From positions 124,001-188,000 of the forward strand of contig QFQF01000008.1 in the NCBI GenBank assembly GCA_003248935.1: DNA of 64,000 nucleotides. The letters are read 5' to 3'. The stretch comes from Sphingobium sp. (lineage in GTDB: Bacteria; Pseudomonadota; Alphaproteobacteria; Sphingomonadales; Sphingomonadaceae). The notes under the pieces were generated by a model, which had not been told where the DNA came from, made no database searches, and saw only the letters and a program-made list of their open reading frames with translations. A program made the position numbers and the translations under genes. The stretch's first letter is position 1. Every line of letters starts with the position of its first letter. Positions 44,854-53,746 of this stretch are shown here, piece after piece.

Positions 44854-46155
44854 ATGTCCGTTCTTTCGCGCAACACCGCACTGGCCCTTTCGCTGGGCGG
44901 CCTCCTTGCATCCACCCCGGCCCTCGCGGGCGGTTTCTACATTCAGGAACAGTCGCCGCTTGAAACCGGACGCGCCATGTCCGGCGGTGCAGCTGCAGCC
45001 GACGATCCCTCGATCGTCTTCTACAACCCCGCCGGTATGACCGCGCTGTCCGGCGTGCAGGTTTCGGCGGGCGTCAACGCACTGATGGCCGATGCGCGGC
45101 AGATCAACCGCGGCACCGTCCGCACAGTGCCCGGTCTTCCGGTCAGCGTGCCCGTGTCCGGCAATGACGGCGGCCAGGCATTCGACAGCGTCATTCCGAT
45201 CCCGAGCTTCTACGCCACGGCCCAACTTTCCGATCGGGTGTGGGCAGGCATCGGCGTCAACGCGCCGTTCGGCCTGAAGCTGAAATATGACGACAACTTC
45301 TTCGGTCGCTATGACTCGCTCTACACCGACCTCAAGACATACAACATCCAGCCATCGCTCGCGTACAAGCTGTCCGACAATCTCTCGATCGGCGGTGGTG
45401 TCGATGTGCAGTATGTGAAGGTGACGCTGACCAACGCGCTGCCGAACCTCTCGCCGCTGGCATCGGACGGTTTCGCGCGGGTGAAGGGCGACGACTGGTC
45501 GGTCGGCTGGAACGCCGGTATCTTCTACACTGCTGGCGACACCAATTTCGGCCTGTCCTACCGCTCGGGCATCAAGCATCACCTGACCGGCACCTATCAG
45601 GTGACCGGCCTGCTGGGCCCCCTCGCCGCCGGCAATGTCGAGTTGCCCGCCACCGCGCCGCTCGACCTGCCCGACATCGTCATCGGCAGCGTCACCCATC
45701 ACTTCAGCGACCGCACACGCGGCATGCTGAGCGCGCGCTGGTACAACTGGTCGAAGATGAAGAGCATCGCGATCACGCCGGAGGGTGGCTCCACATCGGT
45801 CAAGGAGCTGCACTACAAGGACAGCTTCAGCTACTCGCTGGGCGTCGAGCATGACCTGAACGACACGCTGACGCTGCGCGCCGGTTCCATGTTCGACAAG
45901 TCGCCGACGAACACGCAGTATCTGACGACCCGTGTGCCGGATGGCGACCGCTTCTGGCTGACGGCTGGCGCGACCTATAATTTCTCGCCCGCCTTCGCCT
46001 TCAACCTGTCCTATGCCCACACATTCGTGGACAAGGCGGATATCAAGCGACCGGACAGCTATTTCCCCGCTCCTGCGACTGTGACGGCGACGACCTATGC
46101 ACAGACCCGCGGCAACGCGGACCAGGTCGCCGCATCGATCACTGCGCGCTTCTAA
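44854..46155 (+). CDS. FadL/OmpP1-family outer-membrane transport protein
   Basis: 433 residues, start at 44854 after a good AGGAGATGAG site. A signal peptide (to about ALA, residue 26) is followed directly by GGFYIQEQS, the FadL-like hatch start, and then a barrel with DDPSIVFYNPAGMT, FGLKLKYDDNFFGRY and a terminal strand ending ...ASITARF. It imports long-chain fatty acids or other hydrophobic compounds. Followed by a terminator that abuts the next gene. Confidence 0.93.
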   Translation: MSVLSRNTALALSLGGLLASTPALAGGFYIQEQSPLETGRAMSGGAAAADDPSIVFYNPAGMTALSGVQVSAGVNALMADARQINRGTVRTVPGLPVSVPVSGNDGGQAFDSVIPIPSFYATAQLSDRVWAGIGVNAPFGLKLKYDDNFFGRYDSLYTDLKTYNIQPSLAYKLSDNLSIGGGVDVQYVKVTLTNALPNLSPLASDGFARVKGDDWSVGWNAGIFYTAGDTNFGLSYRSGIKHHLTGTYQVTGLLGPLAAGNVELPATAPLDLPDIVIGSVTHHFSDRTRGMLSARWYNWSKMKSIAITPEGGSTSVKELHYKDSFSYSLGVEHDLNDTLTLRAGSMFDKSPTNTQYLTTRVPDGDRFWLTAGATYNFSPAFAFNLSYAHTFVDKADIKRPDSYFPAPATVTATTYAQTRGNADQVAASITARF

Positions 46156-46190
46156 CCCGCGTCTTCTAACCGTCAGGCAAACTGGTTATA

Positions 46191-46219
46191 GGGGCTCCAT
46201 ATCAATGGAGCCCCTTTTT
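46191..46219 (+). terminator. Rho-independent terminator of the FadL gene, ending at the ispG start
   Basis: A perfect 10-bp stem (46191-46200 with 46205-46214, 4-nt loop) is followed by TTTTT (46215-46219). The ispG ATG is at 46221, so the hairpin takes up nearly the whole 5' leader of ispG. Confidence 0.9.
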
Positions 46220-46220
46220 C

Positions 46221-47366
46221 ATGTCAGAACACAACCCCGGCCTGCGCCCCTGGCGTGACATCGCCCGCCGGGAATGCCGCCAGATCATGGTCGGCAACGT
46301 CCCCGTCGGCGGCGGCGCGCCCGTCACCGTGCAGACGATGACCAACACGCTGACATCCGATCCGAAGGCAACGATCGACCAGATCCGCCGCTGCGAGGAA
46401 GCGGGTGCCGACATCGTCCGCGTGTCCTGTCCGGACGAGGAGTCGACGGCCGCCCTGAAGCAGATCGTCCGCGCCGCCCGCGTACCGATCGTCGCGGACA
46501 TCCATTTCCACTACAAGCGCGCGCTGGAAGCCGCAGACGCCGGCGCCGCCTGCCTGCGGATCAACCCCGGCAATATCGGTTCGGAAGCGCGCGTGCGCGA
46601 GGTCGTCGAGGCGGCCAAGGCCAACAACTGCTCGATCCGCATCGGCGTCAACGCCGGCAGCCTCGAAAAGGACCTGCTGGAGAAATATGGCGAGCCTTGT
46701 CCCGAAGCACTGGTCGAAAGCGCGCTCGACCATATCAAGCTGCTGCAGGACCAGGATTTCCACGAGTACAAGGTCGCGGTGAAGGCCAGCGACGTGTTCC
46801 TGGCCGTCGCAGCCTACATGCAACTTGCCGAAGCGGTCGATTGCCCGCTGCATCTGGGTATCACCGAGGCGGGTGGCCTGATCGGCGGCACGGTCAAGAG
46901 CGCGATCGGCATCGGCAACCTGCTCTGGGCCGGAATCGGCGATACGATCCGCGTCTCGCTCTCCGCCGAGCCGGAGGAAGAGGTGCGCGTCGGCTATGAA
47001 ATCCTGAAATCGCTGGGCATCCGCACGCGCGGCGTAAAGGTCATCTCCTGCCCGTCATGCGCGCGGCAGGGCTTCGACGTGATCCGCACCGTGCAGGCGC
47101 TGGAGGAACGGCTCCAGCACATCAATACGCCGCTCTCCCTCTCGGTCCTTGGTTGCGTCGTCAATGGGCCGGGCGAAGCGCGGGAAACCGACATCGGCCT
47201 GACCGGCGGCGGCAACGGCAAGCACATGGTCTACCTGTCCGGCGTCACCGACCATACGGTGAAGGACGAAGGCATGATCGATCACATCGTCCGCCTCGTC
47301 GAGGCGAAGGCGGCGGAGATCGAGGCCGCGACCACGGACGCGGGCACGGCGGAAGCGGCGGAGTGA
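46221..47366 (+). CDS. ispG: 4-hydroxy-3-methylbut-2-enyl diphosphate synthase (flavodoxin)
   Basis: 381 residues: an N-terminal TIM-barrel (RPWRDIARRECRQIMVGNV, DIVRVSCPDE) and a C-terminal Fe-S domain with Cys277 and Cys280 (ISCPSC), Cys312 and Glu319 (GCVVNGPGEA), the 4Fe-4S ligands of IspG. It makes HMBPP from MEcPP in the MEP pathway to isoprenoids. ATG 46221 is the only start preserving the family N-terminus; the GGAG at 46207-46210 lies inside the upstream terminator stem. Its stop overlaps a possible GTG start of the next small gene. Confidence 0.96.
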   Translation: MSEHNPGLRPWRDIARRECRQIMVGNVPVGGGAPVTVQTMTNTLTSDPKATIDQIRRCEEAGADIVRVSCPDEESTAALKQIVRAARVPIVADIHFHYKRALEAADAGAACLRINPGNIGSEARVREVVEAAKANNCSIRIGVNAGSLEKDLLEKYGEPCPEALVESALDHIKLLQDQDFHEYKVAVKASDVFLAVAAYMQLAEAVDCPLHLGITEAGGLIGGTVKSAIGIGNLLWAGIGDTIRVSLSAEPEEEVRVGYEILKSLGIRTRGVKVISCPSCARQGFDVIRTVQALEERLQHINTPLSLSVLGCVVNGPGEARETDIGLTGGGNGKHMVYLSGVTDHTVKDEGMIDHIVRLVEAKAAEIEAATTDAGTAEAAE

Positions 47367-47371
47367 GCGCC

Positions 47372-47617
47372 ATGACCGGAAAATCGAGGGCGGGCGCCGT
47401 CGCGCATGGCGCTTCTGCGACCGGGGCGCAGGCGGTCGGTGCTTCCGCCCTCGGTTCCGGCGCGGTCGGAGCAATCGCGCTGGGGGCGCTGGCGTTCGGG
47501 GCGCTGGCCATCGGCGCCCTCGCGATCGGCCGCCTTCGGATTGGCAAAGCCCGGATCGCCCGTCTCCAGATCGACGAACTGGTGATCGGGCAGGCGACAT
47601 GGATGAAGCCCGGCTGA
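47372..47617 (+). CDS. Small repetitive Gly/Ala protein, pentapeptide-repeat-like
   Basis: 81 residues from the ATG at 47372 (GTG 47363 overlapping the ispG stop is an alternative). Most of it is built of five-residue units of the form A-(I/L/V)-G-A-L; later units read RIGKA, RIARL and QIDEL. Hydrophobic residues every fifth position resemble a quadrilateral beta-helix (pentapeptide repeat) with Ala/Gly faces. Ala/Gly content makes it look membrane-like but no clear helix emerges. Coupled behind ispG; function unknown. Confidence 0.6.
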   Translation: MTGKSRAGAVAHGASATGAQAVGASALGSGAVGAIALGALAFGALAIGALAIGRLRIGKARIARLQIDELVIGQATWMKPG

Positions 47618-47669
47618 CCAAGCGGCTCCGACCCGATCCCGCCGCCCCGGCAAAACGAAGGCAAGAGCG

Positions 47670-48599
47670 ATGAACAGCGCCGCCAGCGGCAATGCGTCCG
47701 GCACGGCCCTGCCCGTCGCCTTCGCCGCCTGCTGCGCCGGGGTGGCGGTGTTTTCCGTCATGGATGGCGCAATGAAGGGGCTCAGCCTCGCCATCGGCGT
47801 CTATAATGCCCTTTTGTGGCGATCGGTCGCCGGTACGGTCATCGGCCTTATATGCATGGCGGTGACGCGCAATCCCTGGCCCGCGGGCCCTGCCCTGCGC
47901 ATCCACATGCTGCGCGGCGTGGTCGCGACGGCCATGGTCATGTTCTTCTTCTTCGGCCTCACCCGCCTGCCGATGGCGGAGGGCATCGCGCTGTCCTTCA
48001 TCGCGCCGCTGATCGCCCTTTACCTCGCCGCGTTGATGCTTGGGGAGCGGATCGGCCGGAACGTCATCTTCGCCTCATTGCTCGGCCTCGCCGGGGTCGG
48101 CGTCATCCTGTCGGCCCGCGTTTCGGGCGACTATGATCCGCGCGCCCTGCCCGGCGCGCTGTCCGTGCTGGCGTCCGCCGTCCTGTTCGCCTGGAACCTC
48201 ATCCTCCAGAAGCAGCAGGCGGGCCTTGCCTCCCCTGTCGAGGCGGCCTTCTTTCAGCATCTGGTGATCCTGTGCGTGCTGGGTGTCGCCGCACCGGTGT
48301 TCGCGATCGTACCCGATACACGCCATGTCCCGCTCGTCATCGCGGCGGCGGCGCTGGCATTCCTGTCGCTGACGCTGCTGACCTGGGCCTATGCCCGGGC
48401 GGAAGCGCAATATCTGATACCGGTGGAATACAGCGCGTTCATCTGGGCGGCGATCATGGGCTGGCTGGCGTTCGGCGAGCATCTGACGCTGACCACCCTT
48501 TTGGGCGCGGCGCTGATCGTCACCGGCTGCCTGATCGCGGCCCGGCGGCGGCCCGACATAGCCCATGTCGAGATCGATGTCGGGACAGGCGTTGCCTGA
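47670..48599 (+). CDS. EamA/DMT-family transporter
   Basis: 309 residues with ten predicted membrane helices in two EamA halves (about 10-145 and 155-300). Typical features are VFSVMDGAMKGLS at the start and GLTRLPMAEGIALSFIAPLIALYLAALMLGERI in the first half. This family exports or imports small metabolites such as amino acids or nucleobases in the inner membrane. The substrate cannot be deduced. Start at 47670 with an AAGGCAAGA site upstream. Confidence 0.88.
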   Translation: MNSAASGNASGTALPVAFAACCAGVAVFSVMDGAMKGLSLAIGVYNALLWRSVAGTVIGLICMAVTRNPWPAGPALRIHMLRGVVATAMVMFFFFGLTRLPMAEGIALSFIAPLIALYLAALMLGERIGRNVIFASLLGLAGVGVILSARVSGDYDPRALPGALSVLASAVLFAWNLILQKQQAGLASPVEAAFFQHLVILCVLGVAAPVFAIVPDTRHVPLVIAAAALAFLSLTLLTWAYARAEAQYLIPVEYSAFIWAAIMGWLAFGEHLTLTTLLGAALIVTGCLIAARRRPDIAHVEIDVGTGVA

Positions 48600-48617
48600 T
48601 CCGCTATCGTCGCGCGC

Positions 48618-49124
48618 ATGAGCATCACTATCCGCGAAGCCCGGCCAGACGACATCGGCCTGATCCACGGCTTCATCCTCGCCCTTGCCGACTATGAAAG
48701 GCTGACCCACGCAGTCCGGGCCGATATCGACGTGCTGGAACGGCACCTGTTCGGCTCCCGCCCGATGGCGGAAGTGCTTGTCGCCGAGCATGACGGGAAC
48801 GCTGTCGGCTTCGCCCTGTTCTTCCACAACTTCTCGACGTTCGAGGGGAAGCCCGGCATCTATCTCGAGGATCTGTTCGTGACGCCCGCGGCACGCGGTC
48901 TGGGCGCGGGCAAGGCGCTGCTGGTGCGGCTTGCGCAACTCGTGGTCGAACGCGACTGTGCCCGCCTCGAATGGTCGGTACTGGACTGGAATACGCCGTC
49001 GATCCGCTTCTATGAAGGGCTGGGTGCGAAGCCGATGGACGAGTGGACGGTGATGCGCGTCGATGGCGCGGCGCTGGACGCGCTTGCCGGTGGGGATACC
49101 CCGGCCCTTTCGCACGCGCCATGA
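48618..49124 (+). CDS. GNAT-family N-acetyltransferase
   Basis: 168 residues. A single GNAT domain with the acetyl-CoA loop GLGAGKALLVRLAQ (about 97-110), preceded by LEDLFVTPAARG and followed by ARLEWSVLDWNTPSIRFYEGLGA. The pattern resembles diamine/spermidine acetyltransferase relatives, but substrate is unproven. Its stop overlaps the TfoX gene start (ATGA), so the two are probably coupled. Confidence 0.88.
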   Translation: MSITIREARPDDIGLIHGFILALADYERLTHAVRADIDVLERHLFGSRPMAEVLVAEHDGNAVGFALFFHNFSTFEGKPGIYLEDLFVTPAARGLGAGKALLVRLAQLVVERDCARLEWSVLDWNTPSIRFYEGLGAKPMDEWTVMRVDGAALDALAGGDTPALSHAP

Positions 49125-49486
49125 GCGTCGACCAGGGCCTTATCGACTGGGTCGGCGAAGCGCTGGAACCGATGGGGCGCGTCACCATGCGGCGGATGAT
49201 GGGTGGCGCCACCCTCTATCTGGACGGCACCGTCTTCGCGATCGTCGATTCCGATGCGCGCGGCGGAGAACTGTGGTTCAAGGCCGACAAGGACAGCGAT
49301 ACCGCCTGGGATGCCGCGGAGCGGCCGCGTTTCACCTATGATCGCGACGGCCAGACCGCGACGATGAACTACCGCAACGCACCGCCTGACGTCTATGACG
49401 ATCCCGACGCAATGCGGCACTGGGCGGGACTCGCGCTGGAGGCCGGGCTGCGAGCCGCACGAAAAGGGCGCGAATCGAAGGGCTGA
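49121..49486 (+). CDS. TfoX N-terminal domain protein
   Basis: 121 residues from the ATG at 49121, overlapping the upstream stop. It has the TfoX_N fold signature MRRMMGGATLYLDGTVFAIVD and later WFKADKDSD and YDDPDAMRHWAGLALE. In gammaproteobacteria TfoX/Sxy controls competence; short N-domain-only proteins like this one are widespread with unknown roles. Cotranscribed with the GNAT gene. Confidence 0.85.
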   Translation: MSVDQGLIDWVGEALEPMGRVTMRRMMGGATLYLDGTVFAIVDSDARGGELWFKADKDSDTAWDAAERPRFTYDRDGQTATMNYRNAPPDVYDDPDAMRHWAGLALEAGLRAARKGRESKG

Positions 49487-49561
49487 CGCGCTTTGGTCCG
49501 CAGCGGACCCGATAGCCGGATTTGCGCAGAACCGTTTCGCCGCACTGACGTTATCGCCCCC

Positions 49562-49702
49562 ATGGAGAAAGATCATTTCGACCAGCTCCGGGATTGCGTG
49601 ATCCAGCTCAGGCGGGTGCGGGAGGCGCTTGCCGCCGCCCGGCATCAGCTCGAGGCGGTCGGCCCCACCGCCCGCCGGGCGCAAGGCCGCACGTCTCACT
49701 GA
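49562..49702 (+). CDS. Possible small helical protein (46 aa)
   Basis: An ATG-started frame with an Arg/Leu/Gln-rich amphipathic helix (FDQLRDCVIQLRRVREALAAARHQLEAV) and a basic tail. No ribosome-binding site stands out, so this could be a chance ORF. It lies in the gap between the TfoX and dapB genes. No function is assigned. Confidence 0.3.
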   Translation: MEKDHFDQLRDCVIQLRRVREALAAARHQLEAVGPTARRAQGRTSH

Positions 49703-49800
49703 GCGGCAATTCCGGACACATGGCAACACCGCCTGCGCGTGACATTCACGTGCACGTCCCTTATGCGCCCGTGAAGGGCAGATAGCGGGACAAACATAGC

Positions 49801-50568
49801 ATGAGCAGCATCGGGATTTTCGGCGCCGCCGGCCGCATGGGCCGTGCGATCGCCGCAGCGGCAACCGATGCTGGCTTCGTGCTTGCCGGAGGGACCGACC
49901 GCCCCGGCAACGCGGGGGAAATCGCGCGCGGCGTCCCGTTCTCGAGCGACCCGGTCGCGCTCGCCCGCGCGAGCGATATCCTGATCGACTTTTCGACGCC
50001 CGGTGCCCTTTCCGCGCATCTCGATGCCTGTGTATCGGCGGGGAAGCCCGTTGTCATCGGCACCACGGGGCTGGAGACGATCCACCATGCCCTGATCGAC
50101 GAAGCCGCGCGTTCGATCCCCATACTTCAGACCGGCAACACGTCGCTCGGCGTCAACCTGCTGGCGGCGCTGGTCGAGGACGCCGCCCGGCGGCTCGGCC
50201 CCGACTGGGATATCGAGATCGTGGAGATGCACCACCGGCACAAGGTCGACGCGCCATCCGGTACCGCCATGCTGCTCGGCGAGGCCGCCGCGCGCGGGCG
50301 CAACATCGTGCTTGCCGATCATAGCGAGCGTGGCCGTGACGGCATCACGGGTGCGCGGGCGGAGGGGGCGATCGGCTTCGCATCCCTGCGCGGCGGGTCG
50401 GTGGCGGGCGACCATCAGGTCATCCTGGCGGCAGAGGGCGAGCGGATCGAGATCGGCCATCGCGCGGAAAGCCGTGCGATCTTCGCGCGCGGCGCGGTGA
50501 AGGCGGCATCGTGGCTGCTCAGCCAGCCGCCGGGCCGCTATGACATGAAGGGCGTCCTGGGGCTCTGA
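49801..50568 (+). CDS. dapB: 4-hydroxy-tetrahydrodipicolinate reductase
   Basis: 255 residues. The NAD(P) motif IFGAAGRMG is at residues 5-13 and the catalytic HHRHKVDAPSGTA near 143-155; a C-terminal segment with REGGSVAGDHQ-like residues (SLRGGSVAGDHQVI) follows. It reduces the cyclic product of DapA in lysine and meso-diaminopimelate synthesis. Its stop is 5 bp before the nth start. Confidence 0.96.
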   Translation: MSSIGIFGAAGRMGRAIAAAATDAGFVLAGGTDRPGNAGEIARGVPFSSDPVALARASDILIDFSTPGALSAHLDACVSAGKPVVIGTTGLETIHHALIDEAARSIPILQTGNTSLGVNLLAALVEDAARRLGPDWDIEIVEMHHRHKVDAPSGTAMLLGEAAARGRNIVLADHSERGRDGITGARAEGAIGFASLRGGSVAGDHQVILAAEGERIEIGHRAESRAIFARGAVKAASWLLSQPPGRYDMKGVLGL

Positions 50569-50573
50569 CGCCC

Positions 50574-51218
50574 ATGAAGAAGGCCGACATCTTCGAATTC
50601 TACAGCCGCCTTGCCGAGCACAATCCCGCGCCGCGCACGGAGCTGGAATATGGCAACGACTATCAGTTGCTCGTCGCCGTCGTCCTGTCGGCACAGGCGA
50701 CCGACGTCGGGGTCAACAAGGCGACCCGCGCGCTGTTCCGCGATGTGACCACGCCCGCCCAGATGATCGCGCTCGGCGAGGACGGATTGAAGGCGCACAT
50801 CAAGACGATCGGCCTGTTCAATGCGAAGGCGAAGAACGTCATCGCCCTGTCGGAGATACTGGTGCGCGATTTCGACGGTGAGGTACCGCAGGACCGCGAC
50901 GTCCTCACGACCCTGCCCGGTGTCGGGCGGAAAACCGCCAACGTCGTCATGAACACCGCGTTCGGCGCGGAGACGTTCGCGGTCGACACGCATATCTTCC
51001 GCGTCGGCAACCGCACCGGCCTGGCCCCCGGCAAGACACCGCTCGCGGTCGAACTGAAGCTGGACAAGCAGACGCCCGCCCCGTTCCGGCGCGATGCCCA
51101 CCATTGGCTGATCCTGCACGGCCGCTATGTCTGCAAGGCGCGCAAACCCGAATGCTGGCGCTGCATCGTTGCGGACCTGTGCCGCTACAAGCCCAAGACG
51201 GCCGCGCCCGCGGCCTGA
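50574..51218 (+). CDS. nth: Endonuclease III (DNA glycosylase/AP lyase)
   Basis: 214 residues. The helix-hairpin-helix with catalytic Lys is LPGVGRKTANVV near 115-127, followed by the catalytic Asp in VDTHIFRVGNRTGL. The C-terminal iron-sulfur loop has the spacing C-x6-C-x2-C-x5-C (VCKARKPECWRCIVADLC). It removes oxidised pyrimidines in base excision repair. Probably cotranscribed with dapB. Confidence 0.96.
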   Translation: MKKADIFEFYSRLAEHNPAPRTELEYGNDYQLLVAVVLSAQATDVGVNKATRALFRDVTTPAQMIALGEDGLKAHIKTIGLFNAKAKNVIALSEILVRDFDGEVPQDRDVLTTLPGVGRKTANVVMNTAFGAETFAVDTHIFRVGNRTGLAPGKTPLAVELKLDKQTPAPFRRDAHHWLILHGRYVCKARKPECWRCIVADLCRYKPKTAAPAA

Positions 51219-51227
51219 CGCGCTGGC

Positions 51228-51911
51228 CTAGTCCGTCAGGCACATCGGCGGCGGTGGCGCCTTTTCGGGCAATGGAAACAGGGTCAGGAACCGTGCGACC
51301 TTCGCCACATCGCCGCGCACGGTCAGCACGCCCGCATCCTCCAGCGCGGGAAGCGGCACGCCCCCATACACCGCGCCCGCCAGCGCGTGGGGGCTGCCCG
51401 TGATCCGGATGTCAGCGCCGTCCGGATCACCCCGCCCGACCGCGAAGCCATTCGCGTCCAGCCGGCCCAGATAGCGATCCTCGCCGAAGCGAAAACCGAT
51501 CGACACGTCGAGGTCGCCGATCCGTGACCGGTCGAGCATCGTCCGGAAGGACAGCAGGACCGACACGCCGCTGATCTGCCGCGTCGGGTCATGCAGCGGT
51601 GACCGCGTCGCCCAACGTCCCATCACCTGGATGATCGGCTCGGCTTCATAGCCCCATTGGGTGAGTTCATAGACCTGCACGGACGCCGGCGGCGGGAGCT
51701 TGCGCCTGATGAGGATGCCCCGCGCCTCCAGTTCCTCCAGCCGCTGGGTCAACACATTGGCGCTGATCCCTGGCAGGTCGGCGCGCAGTTCACCAAAGCG
51801 TCGCGGACCGAGCATAAGCTCCCGCATGACCAGCAGCGCCCAGCGCTCCCCCACCAGTTCCAGCGCATGCGCGGTACCGCAGGCGTCGTCGATCCGCTTC
51901 TTGTCCTTCAC
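51228..51911 (-). CDS. HxlR-family transcriptional regulator with C-terminal extension
   Basis: 227 residues, GTG start, no clear ribosome-binding site. The winged-helix HxlR domain (about 9-105: ALELVGERWALLVMRELMLGPRRFGELRADLPGISANVLTQRLEELEARGI) is followed by a C-terminal SCP2-like region (about 125-220). HxlR proteins often respond to reactive aldehydes, electrophiles or phenolics. It is divergent from a VOC gene set across 122 bp, which suggests control of that set. Confidence 0.9.
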   Translation of the reverse strand: MKDKKRIDDACGTAHALELVGERWALLVMRELMLGPRRFGELRADLPGISANVLTQRLEELEARGILIRRKLPPPASVQVYELTQWGYEAEPIIQVMGRWATRSPLHDPTRQISGVSVLLSFRTMLDRSRIGDLDVSIGFRFGEDRYLGRLDANGFAVGRGDPDGADIRITGSPHALAGAVYGGVPLPALEDAGVLTVRGDVAKVARFLTLFPLPEKAPPPPMCLTD

Positions 51912-52033
51912 GAAAACGACTCAGTTATTTTTTCTAACTTCATAGTTGCTTTTAATACCCAAAGGGCGGATGCTGTGCAAGTCGAATCGGCCGGGCGGGC
52001 CAGCGACAACCAGGGACGAGAGGAGAAAACGCC
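51912..52033. promoter_or_regulatory. Divergent control region of the HxlR regulator and VOC genes
   Basis: 122 bp between divergent genes, with an AT-rich core (AGTTATTTTTTCTAACTTCATAG) that contrasts with the surroundings and likely holds both promoters and the HxlR operator. A GAGGAGA ribosome-binding site precedes the VOC gene start at 52034. Confidence 0.5.
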
Positions 52034-52453
52034 ATGCCCAAGATGATCTTCATCAACCTGCCGGTCGCGGACCTTCCGGCTTCGATCGCCTTCTATCAGG
52101 CGGTCGGCTTCGTACGGAACGACCATTTTGCCGATGACACCGCGCAGGCCATGGTCCTGTCGGAAACCATCACCGTCATGCTGGTCACCCATCCGCGCTG
52201 GGCGACGTTCACCACCCGCCAGATTCCCGACGCCCATGTGACCGCGCAGATGTCACTATGCGTATCGGAAGACAGCCGGAAAGCGGTGGACGCGATCATG
52301 GACAGGGCGATCGCCGCCGGCTCCAGCGAACCCAATCCCCCGCAGGACCATGGTTTCATGTATAGTCGCAGCTTCGAGGATCCCGACGGCCATATCTGGG
52401 AACCGATGTGGATGGACGTCGAGGCCGCGATGCAGGCCGGTACCGAGGCCTGA
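52034..52453 (+). CDS. VOC-family (glyoxalase/bleomycin-resistance-like) protein
   Basis: 139 residues. Vicinal-oxygen-chelate fold: FINLPVADLPASIAFYQAVGF at the start and YSRSFEDPDGHIWEPMWMD at the end, in the layout of glyoxalase-like lactoylglutathione lyase relatives. Substrate unknown. First gene of a plus-strand set controlled in all likelihood by the HxlR regulator. Confidence 0.88.
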   Translation: MPKMIFINLPVADLPASIAFYQAVGFVRNDHFADDTAQAMVLSETITVMLVTHPRWATFTTRQIPDAHVTAQMSLCVSEDSRKAVDAIMDRAIAAGSSEPNPPQDHGFMYSRSFEDPDGHIWEPMWMDVEAAMQAGTEA

Positions 52454-52496
52454 CCCGGCGCCGTTGCGCAAGACGACTGCGAAAAGGAGAGAGACG

Positions 52497-52859
52497 ATGA
52501 CCTATGTCGACGGTTTCGTGATCCCGGTGCCCGGGGGCAACCGGCAGGCGTATAAGGACATGGCGGAAAAGGCGGCCGCGATCTGGATCGAACATGGCGC
52601 CACGCGCATCGTCGAAACGTGGAACGACGACATAAAGCCCGGAAAGGTCAATGACTTCCGTACGGCCGTGATCGCCGAAGACGGGGAGGAGGTCGTGTTC
52701 TCCTGGGTCGAGTGGCCCTCCCGCGAGGCCCGCGACATCGGCAACGAGAAGATCATGAACGATCCCCGGATGAAGCCCGAGGAAGGCGAAGGCATGCCCT
52801 TCAGCGGCGCCCGTCTGATCTTCGGCGGCTTCACGACTATGGTCGACCGGAAAGGCTGA
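52497..52859 (+). CDS. DUF1428 family protein
   Basis: 120 residues from the ATG at 52497 with an AAGGAGAGAG site. It has the DUF1428 pattern: MTYVDGFVIPVP, then YKDMAEKAAAIWIEHGATRIVETW near 23-46, and a C-terminal NDPRMKPEEGEGMPFSGARLIFGGF. Such proteins adopt a dimeric alpha/beta-barrel fold with unknown function, often next to VOC genes. It lies 43 bp after the VOC gene. Confidence 0.88.
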   Translation: MTYVDGFVIPVPGGNRQAYKDMAEKAAAIWIEHGATRIVETWNDDIKPGKVNDFRTAVIAEDGEEVVFSWVEWPSREARDIGNEKIMNDPRMKPEEGEGMPFSGARLIFGGFTTMVDRKG

Positions 52860-52916
52860 CCCCCATTCCCGGCCATCGGCGGCCGGGCAGATACTCTGCA
52901 TGCAAGGAGACGGACG

Positions 52917-53720
52917 ATGACCGATCCGACAGGCACATTCTTCTGGTACGAACTGATGACCAGCGACCCCGAGGCGGCGCTTGCCTTCTATGGCGACGTG
53001 ATCGGCTGGACCAGTCAACCCTTCCCCGGCGGCGATCCGGAAGGCGGCGCCTATCATGTGGTGTCGGGCAGCGCGGGACCGATGGGCGGTATCATGGCAA
53101 TCCCGGCCGAAGCGAAGGACTGCGGCATGTCGCCCTGGTGGGGCGGCTATATCGGGTCGGCCGATGTCGACGCGGATGCGGCGCGGCTCGCGGCGGCGGG
53201 CGGCAAGGTGATGCGTCCGGCGGAGGACATCCCGGGTGTAGGCCGCTTTGCGGTGATGGCCGATCCGGGCGGCGCCGTCTTCATGCTGCTGAAGGGGTCG
53301 AGCCCCGAGGGGTTCGAAGGAGCGCCGCCGATGGCGGCCGGGCATGTCAGCTGGCATGAACTGTCGTCAGGCGACTACACCGCCGATCTTACCTTCTACA
53401 CCGGCCAGTTCGGCTGGACGAAGGGCGATGCGATGGACATGGGCGAGATGGGCACCTATCAGCTTCTGTCCCAGACCGGCGGCACGGCCTTCGAAAGCAT
53501 GACCGGCGCGATCATGCCCCGGCCGCCGATGATCCCCCAACCCTTTTGGCTGTTCTACTTCTCGGTCGGCGACATCGACATTGCCCACGGGAAGATCGAA
53601 GCGGGTGGTGGCAGGGTAATGAACGGCCCGATGGAGGTACCCGGTGGCGGCTGGATTATTCAGGCGGCCGACCCCCAGGGTGCGGCCTTCGCCGTGGTGG
53701 GCATGCGCAAGGCGGCCTGA
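52917..53720 (+). CDS. Two-domain VOC-family protein
   Basis: 267 residues containing two VOC modules (about 6-120 and 138-262), each with a FxWYEL/SWHELSSGDYTADLTFYTG-type opening. This doubled form resembles glyoxalase-like and hydroxylase-type VOC proteins; substrate unknown. It is in the same operon, 57 bp after the DUF1428 gene. Confidence 0.88.
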   Translation: MTDPTGTFFWYELMTSDPEAALAFYGDVIGWTSQPFPGGDPEGGAYHVVSGSAGPMGGIMAIPAEAKDCGMSPWWGGYIGSADVDADAARLAAAGGKVMRPAEDIPGVGRFAVMADPGGAVFMLLKGSSPEGFEGAPPMAAGHVSWHELSSGDYTADLTFYTGQFGWTKGDAMDMGEMGTYQLLSQTGGTAFESMTGAIMPRPPMIPQPFWLFYFSVGDIDIAHGKIEAGGGRVMNGPMEVPGGGWIIQAADPQGAAFAVVGMRKAA

Positions 53721-53746
53721 GAGCCGAGGAAAAAAGGAGAAGGATC

